Origin: Candidatus Poribacteria bacterium
GTDB taxonomy: Bacteria > Poribacteria > WGA-4E > WGA-3G
Direction of reading: 5' to 3'
Assembly (NCBI GenBank): GCA_028818995.1
Contig: JAPPMR010000380.1
Location: 1-6,776 of the forward strand
DNA length: 6,776 nucleotides
Of the stretch, positions 5,963-6,776 are shown piece after piece (within the stretch, counting starts at the first letter, position 1; each line of letters begins with the position of its first letter). A program made the position numbers and the translations under genes. Under the pieces are notes generated by a model that worked only from the letters and a program-made list of their open reading frames with translations, did no database searches and had not been told where the DNA came from.

Positions 5963-6074
5963 TAACATTTGGACATGGTCGCGACCATGAAGAAGTTCAA
6001 AAAGGAAGAAATCATAGGAGAATTGAATGGCTTCAACGATTAATTAGGGGAGGTCACGATCAAAGGATCATAAA
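5963..6074. other. Gene-free spacer downstream of the secreted-protein gene
   Basis: Together with the promoter region and the 91-bp element, this completes the 354-base gap between the two minus-strand genes. Apart from the palindrome at 5974-5989 it holds only a GATC-AAAG-GATC repeat (6059-6070), too short to be a convincing terminator for the upstream gene, and an 18-codon frame at 5987 that I do not accept as a gene. Confidence 0.5.
5974..5989. repeat. Perfect 16-bp palindrome CATGGTCGCGACCATG
   Basis: CATGGTCGCGACCATG is exactly its own reverse complement. A related partial copy, GGTCACGATCA, lies at 6052-6062 and matches GGTCGCGACCA (5977-5987) at 9 of 11 positions. Such a site could bind a dimeric regulator, but no divergent or nearby gene start is served by it. 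It may equally be part of a decayed repeat. Confidence 0.6.
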
Positions 6075-6776
6075 TTATTTAATGATACTAAATTTGCCAA
6101 ATTCTCGGACAACCGAATCTGCTTGCGTTGCAGCAATGTGGTAAATATAGATGCCTGCAGCGAGGGGCGTTCCACGAGGATTTGAGCCATTCCAATGGAA
6201 TTTTCCAGGGGCAGATACATCTTCATGTCTTTTGCTATAGACCTTTTCTCCTTTAATCGTATAGATTTCAAGGGACACGGTGTCTGCGGACTGGGAGGCA
6301 GAGAGTTGATATGCAAACGTCATTCCCGAGGCAGATGCCCGAAAAGGATTTGGATAAACTCGGGTTTGGGTGAGGGCAAAAGATTCGGGATCTATCTGTT
6401 CCACTAACAATTTGTATGATGCAACGCTGCTGAATCCACCATCGGATGTTACCGTCAGGTATAGCGTCTGTTGAGTAGTAGGTTGGTAAAGAATTTGGTA
6501 GCCGAGTAGATCAACTGCCTTTTCACCTGTTGCTAACGTCTCACCTGTCGCTGTCAAAAGGGATAAACGGTAATTTTGGTTCAGAGGGATTTCTGATAAC
6601 GTAGCGCGAATTGTTATGCCACCAGCAGTCTCAATTTTATAGTAATCTTGGATATCAGAAGCATCGTACAAAAAGGAATAATAAGGTTGATCATAGAAAA
6701 TTGGGAATGCTGTTTCTATAGTATCGTTCGGTTCATAGGTATCACCAAATGAAACGAGCATCTTCATGACCAAACC
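6075..6776 (-). CDS. Secreted protein C-terminal part: PPC-like domain plus FlgD/type IX-like sorting domain (5' end outside window)
   Basis: The frame is open to the right edge, so only the last 233 or so residues are visible and the enzymatic or adhesive N-terminal part is missing. The first half (from DTYEPNDTIETAFPI through DYYKIETAGGITIRATL to about LLVEQ) fits the bacterial pre-peptidase C-terminal (PPC) domain. That is a small beta-sandwich attached to secreted peptidases and other exported enzymes. The last 95 residues start at VYPNPF, run through LEIYTIKGEKVYS and FHWNGSNPRGTPLAAGIYIYHI, and end FGKFSIIK. This is the pattern of FlgD-Ig-like and type IX secretion C-terminal domains, which target proteins to or across the outer membrane. 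A secreted protease is plausible but cannot be shown here. The next gene on this strand has its own promoter, so the two are probably not co-transcribed. Confidence 0.85.
   Translation of the reverse strand, partial: GLVMKMLVSFGDTYEPNDTIETAFPIFYDQPYYSFLYDASDIQDYYKIETAGGITIRATLSEIPLNQNYRLSLLTATGETLATGEKAVDLLGYQILYQPTTQQTLYLTVTSDGGFSSVASYKLLVEQIDPESFALTQTRVYPNPFRASASGMTFAYQLSASQSADTVSLEIYTIKGEKVYSKRHEDVSAPGKFHWNGSNPRGTPLAAGIYIYHIAATQADSVVREFGKFSIIK

Noticed and set aside
5987..6043. 18-codon frame MKKFKKEEIIGELNGFND beginning inside the palindrome
   Set aside because: It vaguely recalls the N-terminus of IS3-type transposase OrfA proteins, but it has no ribosome binding site, stops after 18 codons, and shows no continuation in another frame. 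Chance is the simpler explanation.

Overview
The window holds five protein-coding genes, two of them cut by the window edges, plus several repeat or hairpin elements in the gaps. Two candidate lipoprotein signal peptides point to a Gram-negative-type (diderm) bacterium. So do the HtrA-type envelope proteases and a secreted protein ending in a FlgD/type IX-like C-terminal domain. The moderately AT-rich DNA, that C-terminal domain, and intergenic hairpins with sequences such as GATTCGGTTAGGAAACCGAA and GGAGATCGCTCCTACAG remind me of Candidatus Poribacteria and related uncultured lineages. This is an impression from memory, not a search result.

Left part (1-2238, + strand): two tandem paralogues of a trypsin-like HtrA/Deg protease with two PDZ domains. 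The first is present only from its active-site serine onward. The second is complete, has the full His-Asp-Ser triad, and starts with a lipoprotein-like signal peptide. Between them lie a hairpin-rich spacer and a good sigma-70-like promoter with an extended -10. Middle (2315-4297, + strand): a DinG/XPD-family superfamily 2 DNA helicase. All helicase motifs are present, but serine replaces the first of the four iron-sulfur cysteines.

Right part (4578-6776, - strand): a lipoprotein of unrecognised family with its own promoter and strong ribosome binding site. Behind it is the C-terminal part of a large secreted protein with a pre-peptidase C-terminal (PPC)-like domain and a FlgD/type IX-like sorting domain. 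The helicase and lipoprotein genes converge on a 280-base spacer. That spacer holds a stem-loop able to terminate both ways and a MITE-like element of about 187 bp. A second MITE-like element of about 91 bp lies between the two minus-strand genes. Both elements begin and end with TAGT(G)AAAT-type inverted repeats flanked by TA.

Functionally the window is mostly cell-envelope and housekeeping material: protein quality control, a surface lipoprotein, a secreted protein and a DNA-repair helicase. I see no defence system, CRISPR array, RNA gene or complete transposase, and no convincing new multi-gene system. The most interesting points are the helicase's missing cluster cysteine, the uneven divergence of the two protease copies, and the two related MITE-like elements.
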